Positions 43,011 through 53,420 are shown, counted from the stretch's first letter. The stretch is DNA of 64,000 nt from an uncultured Haliea sp. (GCA_913061145.1 CAJXUQ010000006.1:1-64000); one strand, 5' to 3'. Made by a program: numbers and translations. Notes: a model not told the origin generated them from the sequence alone.

Positions 43011-44780
43011 TTACCGGGCCCGCAGCAAAGCCGGCAGACCCGAGTCGCGCTGCACCCGCTGCGCTACGCCGGCACACCACACCGCCTCGCTCCCCACGAC
43101 CTCCAGTGCCTCGCGCGCACGGGTGATGGCGGTGTACAGCAGCTCCCGGGTGAGCCCGGCGCGGGCCTGCTCCGGCAGCAACAGGGCCACGCGCTGGAAC
43201 TCGGACCCCTGGGTTTTGTGAATCGTCATGGCGTACACCACCTCGTGCTCGGGGAGCCGCCCGGGCGCCATGGGGCGGAAGCCGCCCGCTGAGGGAAACC
43301 AGGCCATCAGCTGGCCCCCGTCGTCCGGCCAGAGCAGCCCGACGTCACCGTTGTACAGGCCGAGGTCGTGGTGATTGCGGGTGATCATGATGGGTTTGCC
43401 GCGGTAGTGCGCCAGCCCCGCAGGGTTCATCCGCGCCAGCGCCAGACGGTTGATCGCTTCCACGCCACGCGGCCCACCGCGGGTCGGACACAGAATGCGG
43501 AACTGCTGCAGGTGCATGAACGCCTGCGCCAGGCTGTCGGCCTTCGCAATGGGCTGGTAGTACAGATCCAGCCAGCGCGTCACCGCCGCCCCGCTGCCCG
43601 CGTCGTCAAACCGGGCCAGTGTGTCATCGGCGGCACTCAGTGTCTGCAGGCTCCCCGCGCCGTCGCCTGCCAGAACCTGCCGCGCCAGCCGGGCAATGCC
43701 GCCGCTGCCATCGAAACGGCGGCTCTGGCGCAGCACCGTGAGGTAATCAGCCTCGCCGGATCCCGCCTCTGCTGCCTCCAGCGTCACCCCCAGCGCGGCA
43801 AACCCGGCCAGCCGCCCAGGGCTGTAGCCGCTGGCAGCGCCAGCGGCGAGATCCGCCAGCACCGATCCGGCGGCCACCGAGGGCAACTGGTCGGGATCCC
43901 CCAGGAGAATAACACGACAGTGCGCCGGCAGCGCCTCAAACAGGCGCGTCATCAGGGGCAGGTCGACCATGGAGGCTTCGTCCACCACCAGGATATCCAG
44001 CCGCAGCGGGTTGTCGGCGCGGTGCCGGAAACCGGGGCTATATGACACCACCCCGAGCAGACGGTGCAGTGTGATGCCGGTATCCGGTATGGCATCGAGC
44101 ACCGCTGCCGGCAACAGCCCCTGGAGATCCGACCGGGCCGCCGCTATCGACTCGGCCAGCCGCTGGGCGGCCTTGCCGGTGGGCGCCGCCATGCCAATCG
44201 CCAGCGGCGCGGCACGCCCGGGTGCCAGACAGGCAATCAGGCAGGCCAGCAGACGGGTGACGGTGTAGGTCTTGCCCGTACCCGGGCCGCCAGCCACCAC
44301 GGTAAATGACTGCAGCAGGGCATTCGCCGCTGCCACTTTCTGCCAGTCGGGCGGCTCACCCACGGCACGGGCGGGGAACAGCGTGTCCAGCACCTCACGC
44401 GCCTGCGCAGGATCGGCCGCTGGGGCCGACGCCAGGCGCGGACGCAGTGCCGCCGCCAGCCGCTGCTCGAACTGCCAATAGCGCCGCAGGTAGAGTCGCG
44501 GCCCGTCGAGCACCAGCGGCGTCGCGCTGTCCGCATCCAGCGGCAAGGCCGACAGTCTGTGTTGCCAGTCATCCAGTGCCGGCAAGGCACCGTGCCCCAG
44601 GGCGCCCGCGACGCCGCGCTCGGCCCAGTCGGGGAGGTACAGACAGCTGTGCCCCTCCTGTAGCGCCTGACTGACAGCCATAACCGTCAGGCGCAACCAG
44701 TCGTCTTCGCAGCGGTACCACCGGCACAGCGCCTGTGCCAGGGCGCGATCCAGCGCCGGGGCCTCGGTCGACAACATCAT
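43011..44780 (-). CDS. recD: Exodeoxyribonuclease V alpha subunit RecD
   Basis: A 589-residue 5'-3' helicase subunit of RecBCD. Walker A GGPGTGKT lies near residues 163-170, then VDEASMVDLPLMTRLF, LGDPDQLPSVAAGSVL, and the late SF1B motif YAMTIHKTQGSEFQRV with ELLYTAITRARE. Its ATG overlaps the recB stop by four bases (ATGA). It is the last gene of the PhyH-recC-recB-recD operon and is convergent, twelve bases away, with the 1350-residue membrane protein gene. Confidence 0.96.
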   Translation of the reverse strand: MMLSTEAPALDRALAQALCRWYRCEDDWLRLTVMAVSQALQEGHSCLYLPDWAERGVAGALGHGALPALDDWQHRLSALPLDADSATPLVLDGPRLYLRRYWQFEQRLAAALRPRLASAPAADPAQAREVLDTLFPARAVGEPPDWQKVAAANALLQSFTVVAGGPGTGKTYTVTRLLACLIACLAPGRAAPLAIGMAAPTGKAAQRLAESIAAARSDLQGLLPAAVLDAIPDTGITLHRLLGVVSYSPGFRHRADNPLRLDILVVDEASMVDLPLMTRLFEALPAHCRVILLGDPDQLPSVAAGSVLADLAAGAASGYSPGRLAGFAALGVTLEAAEAGSGEADYLTVLRQSRRFDGSGGIARLARQVLAGDGAGSLQTLSAADDTLARFDDAGSGAAVTRWLDLYYQPIAKADSLAQAFMHLQQFRILCPTRGGPRGVEAINRLALARMNPAGLAHYRGKPIMITRNHHDLGLYNGDVGLLWPDDGGQLMAWFPSAGGFRPMAPGRLPEHEVVYAMTIHKTQGSEFQRVALLLPEQARAGLTRELLYTAITRAREALEVVGSEAVWCAGVAQRVQRDSGLPALLRAR

Positions 44781-47700
44781 CCGCCACCCTCCTGCGCGCG
44801 GAAGAAGCTATCCAGCGCATGGAGACCATCGATGTCCACATCGCGGTGGTAAACCCCTGCTCCCCCACGGGGGTGCAGGCCGCGCAGGTAAAGGTAGTGC
44901 ACCCCCCCCAGATGCTGGGCGGGGTCGTAGTCCACGAGCCGCGTGCGCAGGTAGCGGTGCAGTGCCAGGGTATAGAGCAAATACTGCAGGTCGTAGACGT
45001 TTTGCTGTACATCGGCGGTGAGCGCATCGGCATGGTAGTCCCCCAGCCGATTGCCGAGGTAGGTCGACTTGTAATCCACCACGTAGTAGCGCCCCTGCCA
45101 CAGGTACACCAGGTCGATATAGCCGTGCATCATGCCCTTCAGCCGCACCGGGGCTGGCAGCGGTGCCTCGGCGCCGCGCCGATGGCGCACAAGCAGGCGC
45201 CCGAGCGCCTCGGGATCAGCGTCACCCTGCATGGGAAAATAGAATTCCACCTCGCGCAGGGTCTGCTGCGGCGCCAGGTCCGCCAGGCGCGCACCACTGG
45301 GCAACGGCGCCGCGAGCTGCTGCGCCACCCACTCCGCCAGCGCCGCGCGCCAGCCGGGTTGACCCAGCAGCAGGTTGGGATAGCGGCGTTCCGCCTGGTC
45401 CAGCGCGCGCGCCAGGTCCGGGCGCTGGAAGTCCAGGTCCTCGAGCAGATCATGCAGCAGGTTGCCGGCCTCAGCGCCACGACGCAACGAGAAGCGCAAT
45501 TCTCCGGGCGAGTCGGGGTCGGGCTCGGCAGGCGCGGTGACCTCGCCGTCTCTGTCCGGCGACGACAGGCCGCCGTGGCGCACGTTGCGGGTCAGTGCAG
45601 AAAAGGATGACAGCCACCAGTCGCGCTCAATGCGCCCCGTGAACACAGCCGGTGTCAGCGCGGTGCCTGCTGTGGCAGCGGTGGCAGGCGCAGGTGCCGT
45701 ATCCTGCCCTTCCAGCTCCAACACGGCGCAGTCGCCGGCATCGGCCATGGCCCGCACCTGCTGCTCCAGGGCGTCCCAGCGGGTGACCTTCAGGCAACGC
45801 GCCAGCGGCGAGGTCTGCAGGCTGGCAAAGGCCGCTGCCATCAGGTAGACGCGGCGCGCAGCGCGCGTCGCCCCCACGTACAGCAGGCGCACATCCTCCG
45901 CAGCCTGCTCCTCGCGATACCAGGCCAGTTCCTCATCCGTAGGCTCGAGGGCGTGCCGGGCACTGAAGTCATGGCGCTGGTGGTAGCGCACAATGCCCGG
46001 ACGCTGGCGGGCCTGATCACGGCCGTAACTGATAAACGGCAGGAACACCACGGGATACTCCAGACCCTTGGCCCCGTGCAGCGTTACCAGACGGATCAGC
46101 CTGCCGTCACTCTCCAGGCGCAGTTGCTGTGTTTCCGTACCGGCACTGCCCTCGGCTTCCTGGCGGGCGTTGGCGAACCAGTGCAGCAGGGCTTCAGGTT
46201 GGCGATGGCGCTGGCTGGCCGCCTGCAGCAGCTCCAGCAGGTGCAGACTGTTGGTGAGTGTTCGCTCATGACTGTCGGGCAGCGGCTGCAGATGTTTCTG
46301 GTAAAGGCCCAGCGCCATTTTCATGAAGCCCTGGGCAAACCACTGCTGGCGCAGCGCTGCGACATCAGCGCAGGCCGCGGCCCAGCGGTGCTCGTCCTGC
46401 CGCAGCGCATACAGGGCCGGGGTGTCATAGCCCAGCCACGGCGTGGCCAGGGCCGCTACCAGCAGCCGGTCATCCTCCATATGCAGAATACCGAGCAAGG
46501 CCTGCTGCAGGCTGGCCGCCTCGTCGCTGTTGAAAACATTGTCCGAGGCACTCAGGTAAACCGCATCCAGGCCCAGCTCGCGCAGCGCCCGCTGCATCTC
46601 GGCGGCCTCGAAACGGTCGCGTACCAGAATGGCGATATCCGCCGGTGACAGGGCCTCGCCCTCCAGGCGGGCCTGGCGCAGCAGGCGCGCGATCTCCTCC
46701 GCAGTCCAGCGCGCCAGATGCTGCTGGCCGGCCCGGGTGTAGCCCGTGCCCCGCTTGTCTGCGCCGGGCAATGTCGGGTCATGGGGCAACAGACACCACT
46801 GGAAATCGGCACGTGGAGCCGGGTCTTCCAGACCCGCGAGATCGGTTCGCCCCGCCCGCACCGGGTGGTAGTCGATGCCGAAGCCAAAAACATCGCTGCC
46901 GGCGGCAGCGGACAGCTCGGCGCCGTAAAAAAGCCGGTTGTAACCGCGGATCACGCCCTCGCTGGAGCGGTAGTTGGTGTCCATCACCCACTGCGTGTCG
47001 GCGTCATCACGTGCCTGCAGGTAGGCAAACACATCACCGCCGCGAAAGCCGTAAATGGCCTGCTTGGGGTCACCGATCATGCACAGCAGTGGCGCTGAGG
47101 GCGACGCAGCAGCGTAAATGGCGTTGAGCACGTCGTACTGCTCCGGGTCGGTATCCTGGAACTCGTCCACCAGCGCCACCGGATACTGTTGCAGCAACGC
47201 AGCGGCCAGCGCTGGGCCCTGCTCTCTGTCGTGTAGCCGCTGTCGCAGACGTGCAACCAGATCACTGAAATCCAGCTGGTCGAGCCGGTCCTTGGCCACA
47301 GACAGGTGTTCACGGGCAAAGCGGATGCCCGCCTGCGCCACACTGGCCCGGTAGGCGCGCGCCGCAGCGGGGAGCTGCTGCATCAGCTCGTAGAGCAGCG
47401 GCATACGGGCCTGCTTGGCGGCTGTATTGACGTAGGATCTGGCCGGCAATAACGACGCCAGTTGCGCCGCCTGTGCCGGATGCCATTCGGCGTCCAGTGC
47501 CTCGGTGAGGGACTGCAGCACCGATGCGGCCTCGGCCCGGGTGTGCAGCGAACGCCGCTTGTCCACATCCAGCGCCTGAAACGCTGCAGACTCCTCGGTC
47601 CAGGCCGCACGCAGCGCGCGCCAGTCAGCCCGCAGGTCCGGCATGTCCGGTGCCTGCACGGGTTCGGTGCCGGCGATCACCCGGCCCCAGGTGGCGAAAA

Positions 47701-48229
47701 AGGCCTCCGGTCCATCCCACAGCGCATACAGCGCCGCAAAACCGGGTTGCTGGCTCTGTTGCCGATACCAGTCCTGCAGTGCCTCCAGCACAAGCGCACG
47801 CGTCTCCGCTTCCATATCGGCATGAAAACTGATGCCGCTGCGAAAGGCCTGCTGGGTCAGCGCCCGCTTGCAGAACCCGTGGATGGTAAACACCGCAGCT
47901 TCATCCATATCCAGCAGCGCGCGGCGCAGCAGGGCACGCGCGCGCGGCGCCGGCTGCTGCGCGTAGAGGTGGGCGAAGAACGGGTCTTCGGCGTCGTCGC
48001 CCCAGCGTGTTAGGGCCGCGTTGATTGCCCCGGCAAGACGTCCCTTGAGCTCCGCCGTAGCGGCCCGGGTGAAGGTCATCACCAGAATCTGCTGCACCGT
48101 CAGCTGCCGCTCCAGCAGCAGGCGCAGGTAGAGACGGGCAATGTTGAAAGTCTTGCCGGTGCCGGCGCTGGCCTCGATCAGCTGCCGCCCCTGCAACGGC
48201 AGGGTCTGTGCCCGCAGGGATTCAACCAT
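44777..48229 (-). CDS. recB: Exodeoxyribonuclease V beta subunit RecB
   Basis: A 1150-residue helicase-nuclease that processes double-strand ends for RecA. Walker A EASAGTGKT is at residues 19-27; FTRAATAELKGRL, DEFQDTDPEQYDVL, IGDPKQAIYGFRGGD, TNYRSSEGVI and LVTLHGAKGLEYPVVFLP follow. The C-terminal RecB nuclease shows GYIDLVYLWQGRYYVVDYKS near residue 1045, with the catalytic Asp and Asp-x-Lys. The ATG at 48229 overlaps the recC stop by eight bases, so an upstream in-frame start is rejected. Confidence 0.96.
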   Translation of the reverse strand: MVESLRAQTLPLQGRQLIEASAGTGKTFNIARLYLRLLLERQLTVQQILVMTFTRAATAELKGRLAGAINAALTRWGDDAEDPFFAHLYAQQPAPRARALLRRALLDMDEAAVFTIHGFCKRALTQQAFRSGISFHADMEAETRALVLEALQDWYRQQSQQPGFAALYALWDGPEAFFATWGRVIAGTEPVQAPDMPDLRADWRALRAAWTEESAAFQALDVDKRRSLHTRAEAASVLQSLTEALDAEWHPAQAAQLASLLPARSYVNTAAKQARMPLLYELMQQLPAAARAYRASVAQAGIRFAREHLSVAKDRLDQLDFSDLVARLRQRLHDREQGPALAAALLQQYPVALVDEFQDTDPEQYDVLNAIYAAASPSAPLLCMIGDPKQAIYGFRGGDVFAYLQARDDADTQWVMDTNYRSSEGVIRGYNRLFYGAELSAAAGSDVFGFGIDYHPVRAGRTDLAGLEDPAPRADFQWCLLPHDPTLPGADKRGTGYTRAGQQHLARWTAEEIARLLRQARLEGEALSPADIAILVRDRFEAAEMQRALRELGLDAVYLSASDNVFNSDEAASLQQALLGILHMEDDRLLVAALATPWLGYDTPALYALRQDEHRWAAACADVAALRQQWFAQGFMKMALGLYQKHLQPLPDSHERTLTNSLHLLELLQAASQRHRQPEALLHWFANARQEAEGSAGTETQQLRLESDGRLIRLVTLHGAKGLEYPVVFLPFISYGRDQARQRPGIVRYHQRHDFSARHALEPTDEELAWYREEQAAEDVRLLYVGATRAARRVYLMAAAFASLQTSPLARCLKVTRWDALEQQVRAMADAGDCAVLELEGQDTAPAPATAATAGTALTPAVFTGRIERDWWLSSFSALTRNVRHGGLSSPDRDGEVTAPAEPDPDSPGELRFSLRRGAEAGNLLHDLLEDLDFQRPDLARALDQAERRYPNLLLGQPGWRAALAEWVAQQLAAPLPSGARLADLAPQQTLREVEFYFPMQGDADPEALGRLLVRHRRGAEAPLPAPVRLKGMMHGYIDLVYLWQGRYYVVDYKSTYLGNRLGDYHADALTADVQQNVYDLQYLLYTLALHRYLRTRLVDYDPAQHLGGVHYLYLRGLHPRGGAGVYHRDVDIDGLHALDSFFRAQEGGG

Positions 48230-51200
48230 CGCCTGCCTCCAGCGCAATCTGCGTGTGTTCAAGGTGCTGCAGCATGGGGCCGTAGAGCGGCAGCAATTGC
48301 GCCTGCAGGGACTGCGGGTCCGGGGGCTCGGGCCAGAACCAGGCCAGCCACGGGTCCGCGCCCAACCCCGCGCGCTGATAACTGTCCTCCCACAGCGCCG
48401 GAAAATGGGTCTCCACGAAGCCCTCCTCCAGGGCCAGCATGCCCAGACTGCCGTGCAGCGGCAGTGGCGTCAGCAGGCTGTCCTGCCACAGCTGACACCA
48501 GTCCGATAACAGCTGCCGAGCGTGCTCCGCTGGCAGAGGCGCTGCGTGCAGTTCCAGCACGCCATTGTCCTCGCCACGATAAAAACCCAGCGTATCGCTG
48601 GGGGCGAGGCAATTGGCCACCAGGTGGTGCAGCCAGAGGGTCAGGTAGTCTCGGGCCTTGGGGTTGGCCAGACGCGCAAACACCAGGCTGCCCTCGGCAC
48701 CTCGCGGCAGCGTGGCGGTCAACTGCAGGCCGTGCAGCGCCAGTGACACCTGCTCACCCGCTGGCGGCGCTGAACGTGACTGCAAGTGCTGTGCAAAACC
48801 GCTCGCCTGCTCCCGCCATTGTGCAATCTGCAGTGGGGTTACCGGGTTGGCGGGCAAGCGGCCGGAGAGCATTTCGCGCCTGACCGCCGCCTCCAGCCCG
48901 GCGCTGTCGCCCGCCCACAGGTGACCCAGCATGTCCTGTTGCACTCGGTAGCGATCCAGGTGTGTGGTGACGAAGGGTTCGCTATCGCTGAGCAGCGCGG
49001 CGGCCGTGCGCTCCGGGGTCAGGCCCAGGCGTTGCTCGGCAAAGTGTCGCGCCGGGTGTTCGAGCGCCCGCACCAGCGTGGTGAGCGGCAGGGTTTCAGG
49101 CAGCTGCTCCGGCGCCGGCAGGCTCACCACCCGCAGGGGCGCAGCGAGCGGTGCAGCGAGACGCCGCCAGTGGGGATCAAAGGTGCGCAGTTGGCCCCGG
49201 TAATTGTCCGCACTGAAGGGCTGTAGTGGCAGCGTCCTGAGATCGCTGCGTCGCCAATGCGAGGCCTGCTCCAGATAGCGGGTAAGTTCTGCCAGTACCA
49301 GAGAAGGCTGGCGCTCGCTGTTATTGCGCACATCGTGCCCCTGGTAGCTCAGGTACAAGGCATCCCGTGCGGAAACGAGGGCCTCCAGGAACAGGTAGCG
49401 ATCATCACCGCGGCGGGAACGATCACCCGGTCGCGGCCGATCCTGCGCCATCAGGTCGAAACCCAGCGGCGGGCGCTGGCGCGGAAACTCGCCGTCATTC
49501 AGCCCCAGCACCGCCACCAGTTTGAAGGGAATCGACCGCATGGGCACCATGGAGCAGACCGTCACCTGCCCGGTGAGGAACTGTCGCCCCGTGCGCGTGG
49601 GGCTTTGCAGGCTGCGCTGCAACACCTCCCGAACCACCGCCAGCGGCAGCTCGCTGCTAAAACCCGCCGCTCTGCTGTGCTCGCCCAGCTCCCGGATCAC
49701 AGCGACCAGGTCCTCATGCGCCGCATCCAGCGGGCCACCCTCGGCCAGGAAGGCCAGGCGCAGTCTGTCGTGCAGGAACTGCTGCCAGTCGGCGACGCAG
49801 CGCAGCGCGCCGAGATCCCGGCGCAGTGCCTGCAGGGCCTCGATGAAGGCGCACAGGCGCCCGAGCAAGAGGGCATCGGCGCCCTCGACCTGTGGCAGCA
49901 GTAAACGTTCCTCCACCACCGTCTCTTCGTCACCCCAGGCAAACCCCAGCAGCAGGCGCTCCAGCCCCTGGGCCCAGGTGAAATCATCGCCGCTGGTGCC
50001 CGGCACCCATTCCTGGCGGTGCTCACCATCCAGGCCCCAGTGCACCGCAGCGGCCTGCAGCCAGTGGCCGATACGCACCAGCTCCGCAGGCGTAATGCCA
50101 GCGCGCTGCTGGATGGCAGGCACCTGTAGCCAGCCCAGCACCTGACCGACCTGCAAACGCGCATCCGGCAGCGCCAGCAACGCCAGGAAGGCAGCAATCG
50201 TGGGGTCCGCGTCGCCGGGGTTGCGATCGGCAATCGAGCAAGGCAGCGGCGGCACATGATCACCGAGACCCTCGTAGCGGCCGGCAAACACCGCTTCCAC
50301 AAAGGGAGCGTAGTCCTCCACGCTGGGACAGAGCACCACCACATCGCGCGGTTTCAGGGCGGGATCGGCATTGAACCGGTGCAACAGCCAGTCATGGAGT
50401 CCCTGTACTTCGCGCAGCGCACTGTGCGCCGAAGCGATGGTAATGGAGTCATCAGACACCGGCGTCGGTGCTTCGCGACCGTCGACAAACCGGAACATGT
50501 CGCGTTGCAGCATCGTCAGCAGCGTGTCCGCTGCAGGTTCCGTGAACAGCTCGGTCTCCGTGTCCGCCCAGTCCGCGAGCAGGCGCACAAACTGCTGGCC
50601 CTGCTGGCCGAAGCTGGTAATCAGCGGATTGCCCGGTTCCTCGACGAAGCCGTCTTCACTGTCGTGCTCTGCCAGCCAGGTTGCACGCCGGCGCGCGACC
50701 TGGCGCTCGCTTGCAGCCTCCTGCCAGAACTCATTGCTGGGGTTCAGGTAGAGCAAAAAGATCTCGACGCCCTGCTGCGCAGACAGCACGCGCAAAAAAT
50801 CCAGCCACAGTGGCGCGAGGGAGTTCACACCGAACACGAAGAAGCGCTCGGGCAACCCGACCACCGGCTGCGTGAGACGCTGCATAGCCTCACGCAATAA
50901 CGCCACCGGATGCGCGGGCGCCTCGGCCACCAACATGCGCCAGAGCAGTCCCTGCCAGTGCAGCGGCTCTCCCGGGTCCGGTTCACGTGCTCCACGGCCA
51001 CCGCGGTCCCAGGCCTCCACCCAGTCAGGCCGGTACATCAGGTACTGCTCGTACAGGTCCGCAAGCTCCTCTGCCAACTGGTAGCGACGCAGCGGCTGTT
51101 GCCGCTCGGACTGCTGCTGCCAGTAGCGGGTGGGCTCCACGAACAGGGGGTCTGCGGTCACCGACGACCTACCCAGCAGGTCGTAGATACGCCAGGCCAG

Positions 51201-51479
51201 CACTTCCCGCTGGTAAGGGGAGGCCTCCGGCACAGCGTCCTCGCCCAGCACTGTGCGAATCAGCGTCCACATGAACCGCACCGGCAGCGGAAACTGCAGG
51301 TTCATGGCAATGCCACGCTGCGGATGCTCTGCGAGCTGCATGCTGAGCCAGTGCTGCATGCCCCGGTGCTGCACCAGTATATGCTCCGGTGCCAGCGGCG
51401 AGGCGGCGGGCACATTGAGCAAGGCGGCCAGCGCGCCGGCCAGGTGTTCCAGCCTGTTCGAGGGAAAGACGTGGATCAT
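48222..51479 (-). CDS. recC: Exodeoxyribonuclease V gamma subunit RecC
   Basis: A 1085-residue inactive-helicase subunit that scans for Chi. It begins MIHVFPSNRLEHLAGALAAL and has EHILVQHRGMQHWLSMQLA, QFPLPVRFMW and later MRSIPFKLVAVLGLNDGEFPRQ, all characteristic of RecC. The ATG at 51479 overlaps the upstream PhyH-type stop by four bases; the open frame extends to 51722, but the extra 81 residues are antisense-like and lie inside the PhyH gene. The E. coli ptrA gene that separates recC and recB is absent here. The Chi sequence of this organism cannot be told from the window. Confidence 0.95.
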   Translation of the reverse strand: MIHVFPSNRLEHLAGALAALLNVPAASPLAPEHILVQHRGMQHWLSMQLAEHPQRGIAMNLQFPLPVRFMWTLIRTVLGEDAVPEASPYQREVLAWRIYDLLGRSSVTADPLFVEPTRYWQQQSERQQPLRRYQLAEELADLYEQYLMYRPDWVEAWDRGGRGAREPDPGEPLHWQGLLWRMLVAEAPAHPVALLREAMQRLTQPVVGLPERFFVFGVNSLAPLWLDFLRVLSAQQGVEIFLLYLNPSNEFWQEAASERQVARRRATWLAEHDSEDGFVEEPGNPLITSFGQQGQQFVRLLADWADTETELFTEPAADTLLTMLQRDMFRFVDGREAPTPVSDDSITIASAHSALREVQGLHDWLLHRFNADPALKPRDVVVLCPSVEDYAPFVEAVFAGRYEGLGDHVPPLPCSIADRNPGDADPTIAAFLALLALPDARLQVGQVLGWLQVPAIQQRAGITPAELVRIGHWLQAAAVHWGLDGEHRQEWVPGTSGDDFTWAQGLERLLLGFAWGDEETVVEERLLLPQVEGADALLLGRLCAFIEALQALRRDLGALRCVADWQQFLHDRLRLAFLAEGGPLDAAHEDLVAVIRELGEHSRAAGFSSELPLAVVREVLQRSLQSPTRTGRQFLTGQVTVCSMVPMRSIPFKLVAVLGLNDGEFPRQRPPLGFDLMAQDRPRPGDRSRRGDDRYLFLEALVSARDALYLSYQGHDVRNNSERQPSLVLAELTRYLEQASHWRRSDLRTLPLQPFSADNYRGQLRTFDPHWRRLAAPLAAPLRVVSLPAPEQLPETLPLTTLVRALEHPARHFAEQRLGLTPERTAAALLSDSEPFVTTHLDRYRVQQDMLGHLWAGDSAGLEAAVRREMLSGRLPANPVTPLQIAQWREQASGFAQHLQSRSAPPAGEQVSLALHGLQLTATLPRGAEGSLVFARLANPKARDYLTLWLHHLVANCLAPSDTLGFYRGEDNGVLELHAAPLPAEHARQLLSDWCQLWQDSLLTPLPLHGSLGMLALEEGFVETHFPALWEDSYQRAGLGADPWLAWFWPEPPDPQSLQAQLLPLYGPMLQHLEHTQIALEAGDG

Positions 51480-52336
51480 CGCCGCTCGGCGTCCCCGAGA
51501 TCGCGGAGTACCGGCGCCACGAAATCCGGGTCCAGCGCGCGGCGCGGGTGATAGGCAGTAACCTGACCCATGAAAGGGGGGTGGATAGAATAGCCCAACA
51601 GCGACTGCAGCTGTGGCGACATCGCAGATGCCAGCTGCGGGGGAATGCCGAGAAAGAAGTTCTCCTGTGGTCGGGCCCAGGGCTGGCAGTACTGGTTGGA
51701 AAAGGCCCGACGTGTTCCGCAACTCGCGTTGGCACCGCCGCGATGCAGCAGGGTTCCCGCGAACACCAGGCAGCTGCCGGCACTCATGGTCACCGTTTGC
51801 ACCTGGGCTGCCACGCGCTGGTCCAGCGCCTCGCCTGCCGGCTCATCGCCCTGCAGGTAGGCGCCCGCCAACTCCGCGTCCGACCAGCGATGGCTACCGG
51901 GAACCACTTGGGTACCGCCATTCTCCGGGGTGAAGTCCTCAACGGCTACGATGGTGGAAAGACTGATCATCGGGCGTGGCCGCGGCACCGTGTAGAACGC
52001 ATCGTCGGTATGCCAGGGCTGCGCTGTTTCACCCGGGCCGATAACAATGGCCTGGCTCGCGGTGAGCAGGAAATTGGGCAGCAATTGTGTCGAACACAGG
52101 GCGAGGATACGCGGGTCCTCCACGATATCCTGGAACACCCTGTCCCGCGCAACCAGCGTGTAGATGCGCTCGGTGGCTTGCCCCTCAAAGGCATTGCGGC
52201 CGAGATGACCGCCCAGCCACTGGTCGAACAGCAGGTTGATACGGTGCAGCTGCTGCGCGGACAGAAAGTCGGGCAACACGGTATAGCCCTGCTGTGCGAG
52301 CGCTTTACGGTGCATATCCATAGCGCGGGAGTCCAT
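51476..52336 (-). CDS. Phytanoyl-CoA dioxygenase (PhyH)-family oxygenase
   Basis: A 286-residue Fe(II)/2-oxoglutarate oxygenase. The metal triad is visible as QPWHTDDAF (His-x-Asp) and TLLHRGGANAS (distal His), with ENGGTQVVPGSHRW in between, the PhyH-type signature. Starts at 52336, 52321 or 52315 are all possible. Its stop overlaps the recC ATG by four bases, so translation is coupled to RecBCD. The substrate is not predictable; relatives act on phytanoyl-CoA, ectoine, quorum signals and other molecules. A function connected with DNA damage is possible but only from position. Confidence 0.88.
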   Translation of the reverse strand: MDSRAMDMHRKALAQQGYTVLPDFLSAQQLHRINLLFDQWLGGHLGRNAFEGQATERIYTLVARDRVFQDIVEDPRILALCSTQLLPNFLLTASQAIVIGPGETAQPWHTDDAFYTVPRPRPMISLSTIVAVEDFTPENGGTQVVPGSHRWSDAELAGAYLQGDEPAGEALDQRVAAQVQTVTMSAGSCLVFAGTLLHRGGANASCGTRRAFSNQYCQPWARPQENFFLGIPPQLASAMSPQLQSLLGYSIHPPFMGQVTAYHPRRALDPDFVAPVLRDLGDAERR

Positions 52337-52481
52337 TGCTCAGGTCGTCTCGCTGTCCGTGGCAAAGAGTGCCAGCGTAGCGGCGTCCGCGGCATTTGCA
52401 AAGGCGTGTGATGCGCGACTACCCATTCCCGCTCTGCTTGCTTACCATGTGCGCTCCGGTCGCCGAGCACCACCGCCCAAC

Positions 52482-53393
52482 ATGGACAATTTCCTGCTGA
52501 TCCTCGCCTACCTCGGCATCGGCCTGTGCCTGCGCCGGCTGCGCGGCATGCCCGGGAATACCTCGGAGGTGCTGAACGCCTACGCACTCAACGTAGCGCT
52601 ACCGGCGGTGATTCTCAGCAATGTGCCGCTGCTCACATTTTCCAGCGCGCTGCTGATTCCCGCCATCACCCCCTGGCTGCTAATGTTGCTGGTGGTGCCA
52701 CTGGTGATTCTGCTGGGTCGCCTGCTGCACTGGCCGCGCGAGGTGGTGGGGGCCCTGCTGATCGTGCTGCCTTTGGGCAATACCTCCTACCTGGGCTTTC
52801 CACTGGTGCAGTCGTTTTTTGGCACGGCCGGCATGCCCTACGCCATGGTGTACGACCAGTTGGGCTCCTTTCTCGCACTGGCCAGCTACGCAGTGGTGAT
52901 CGCGGCCTTCTACAGCCCGCAGGTGGCGACGCCCTCTGCCCGCGCTATTTTCACACGGATTGTCAGTTTTCCACCTTTCCTCGCCCTGCTGGCCGGGCTG
53001 GCGCTGCGCGGGACGACGCTGCCCCCCCTTGTAGAGCAGCTGGTAGCGACCGTTGCCGCCACCTTGGTGCCACTGGTAATGATTGCCGTGGGCTTCCAGA
53101 TCAGCATTCGTCTGGCACGCAGCGAACGGCTCACCCTGGCCATTGCACTGGGGATCAAGCTGGTGTTGATGCCGCTGTGTACCTTCATACTGTGGAAAGC
53201 CCTGGGCCAGCGCGGGCTGGCCACGCAAATCGCCGTATTCCAGGCCGCGATGCCACCGATGATCTCCGCCGGCACCATCGCCATCATGGCGGGTCTGGCA
53301 CCGCGCCTGGTTGCAGGCCTGATCGGTATCGGCATCCTGTTATCGCTGGTCACCCTGCCCACCCTCTACTGGCTGCTCTCCCAGAGTGGCTGA
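52482..53393 (+). CDS. AEC-family transporter
   Basis: A 303-residue inner-membrane carrier of the auxin-efflux-carrier family with about ten helices in two halves. Typical segments are NALNVALPAVIL-like NAYALNVALPAVILSN, LPLGNTSYLGFPLVQSFFG and QAAMPPMISAGTIAIMAG. The ATG at 52482 begins MDNFLLILAYLGIGLCLRRL; an in-frame extension to 52359 is polar and non-membrane, so it is rejected. AEC proteins move small organic acids. It is followed 27 bases later by an enoyl-CoA hydratase gene, suggesting a shared unit. Confidence 0.88.
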   Translation: MDNFLLILAYLGIGLCLRRLRGMPGNTSEVLNAYALNVALPAVILSNVPLLTFSSALLIPAITPWLLMLLVVPLVILLGRLLHWPREVVGALLIVLPLGNTSYLGFPLVQSFFGTAGMPYAMVYDQLGSFLALASYAVVIAAFYSPQVATPSARAIFTRIVSFPPFLALLAGLALRGTTLPPLVEQLVATVAATLVPLVMIAVGFQISIRLARSERLTLAIALGIKLVLMPLCTFILWKALGQRGLATQIAVFQAAMPPMISAGTIAIMAGLAPRLVAGLIGIGILLSLVTLPTLYWLLSQSG

Positions 53394-53420
53394 AGCCACC
53401 CAAACGCATTGGAGGAAGCC

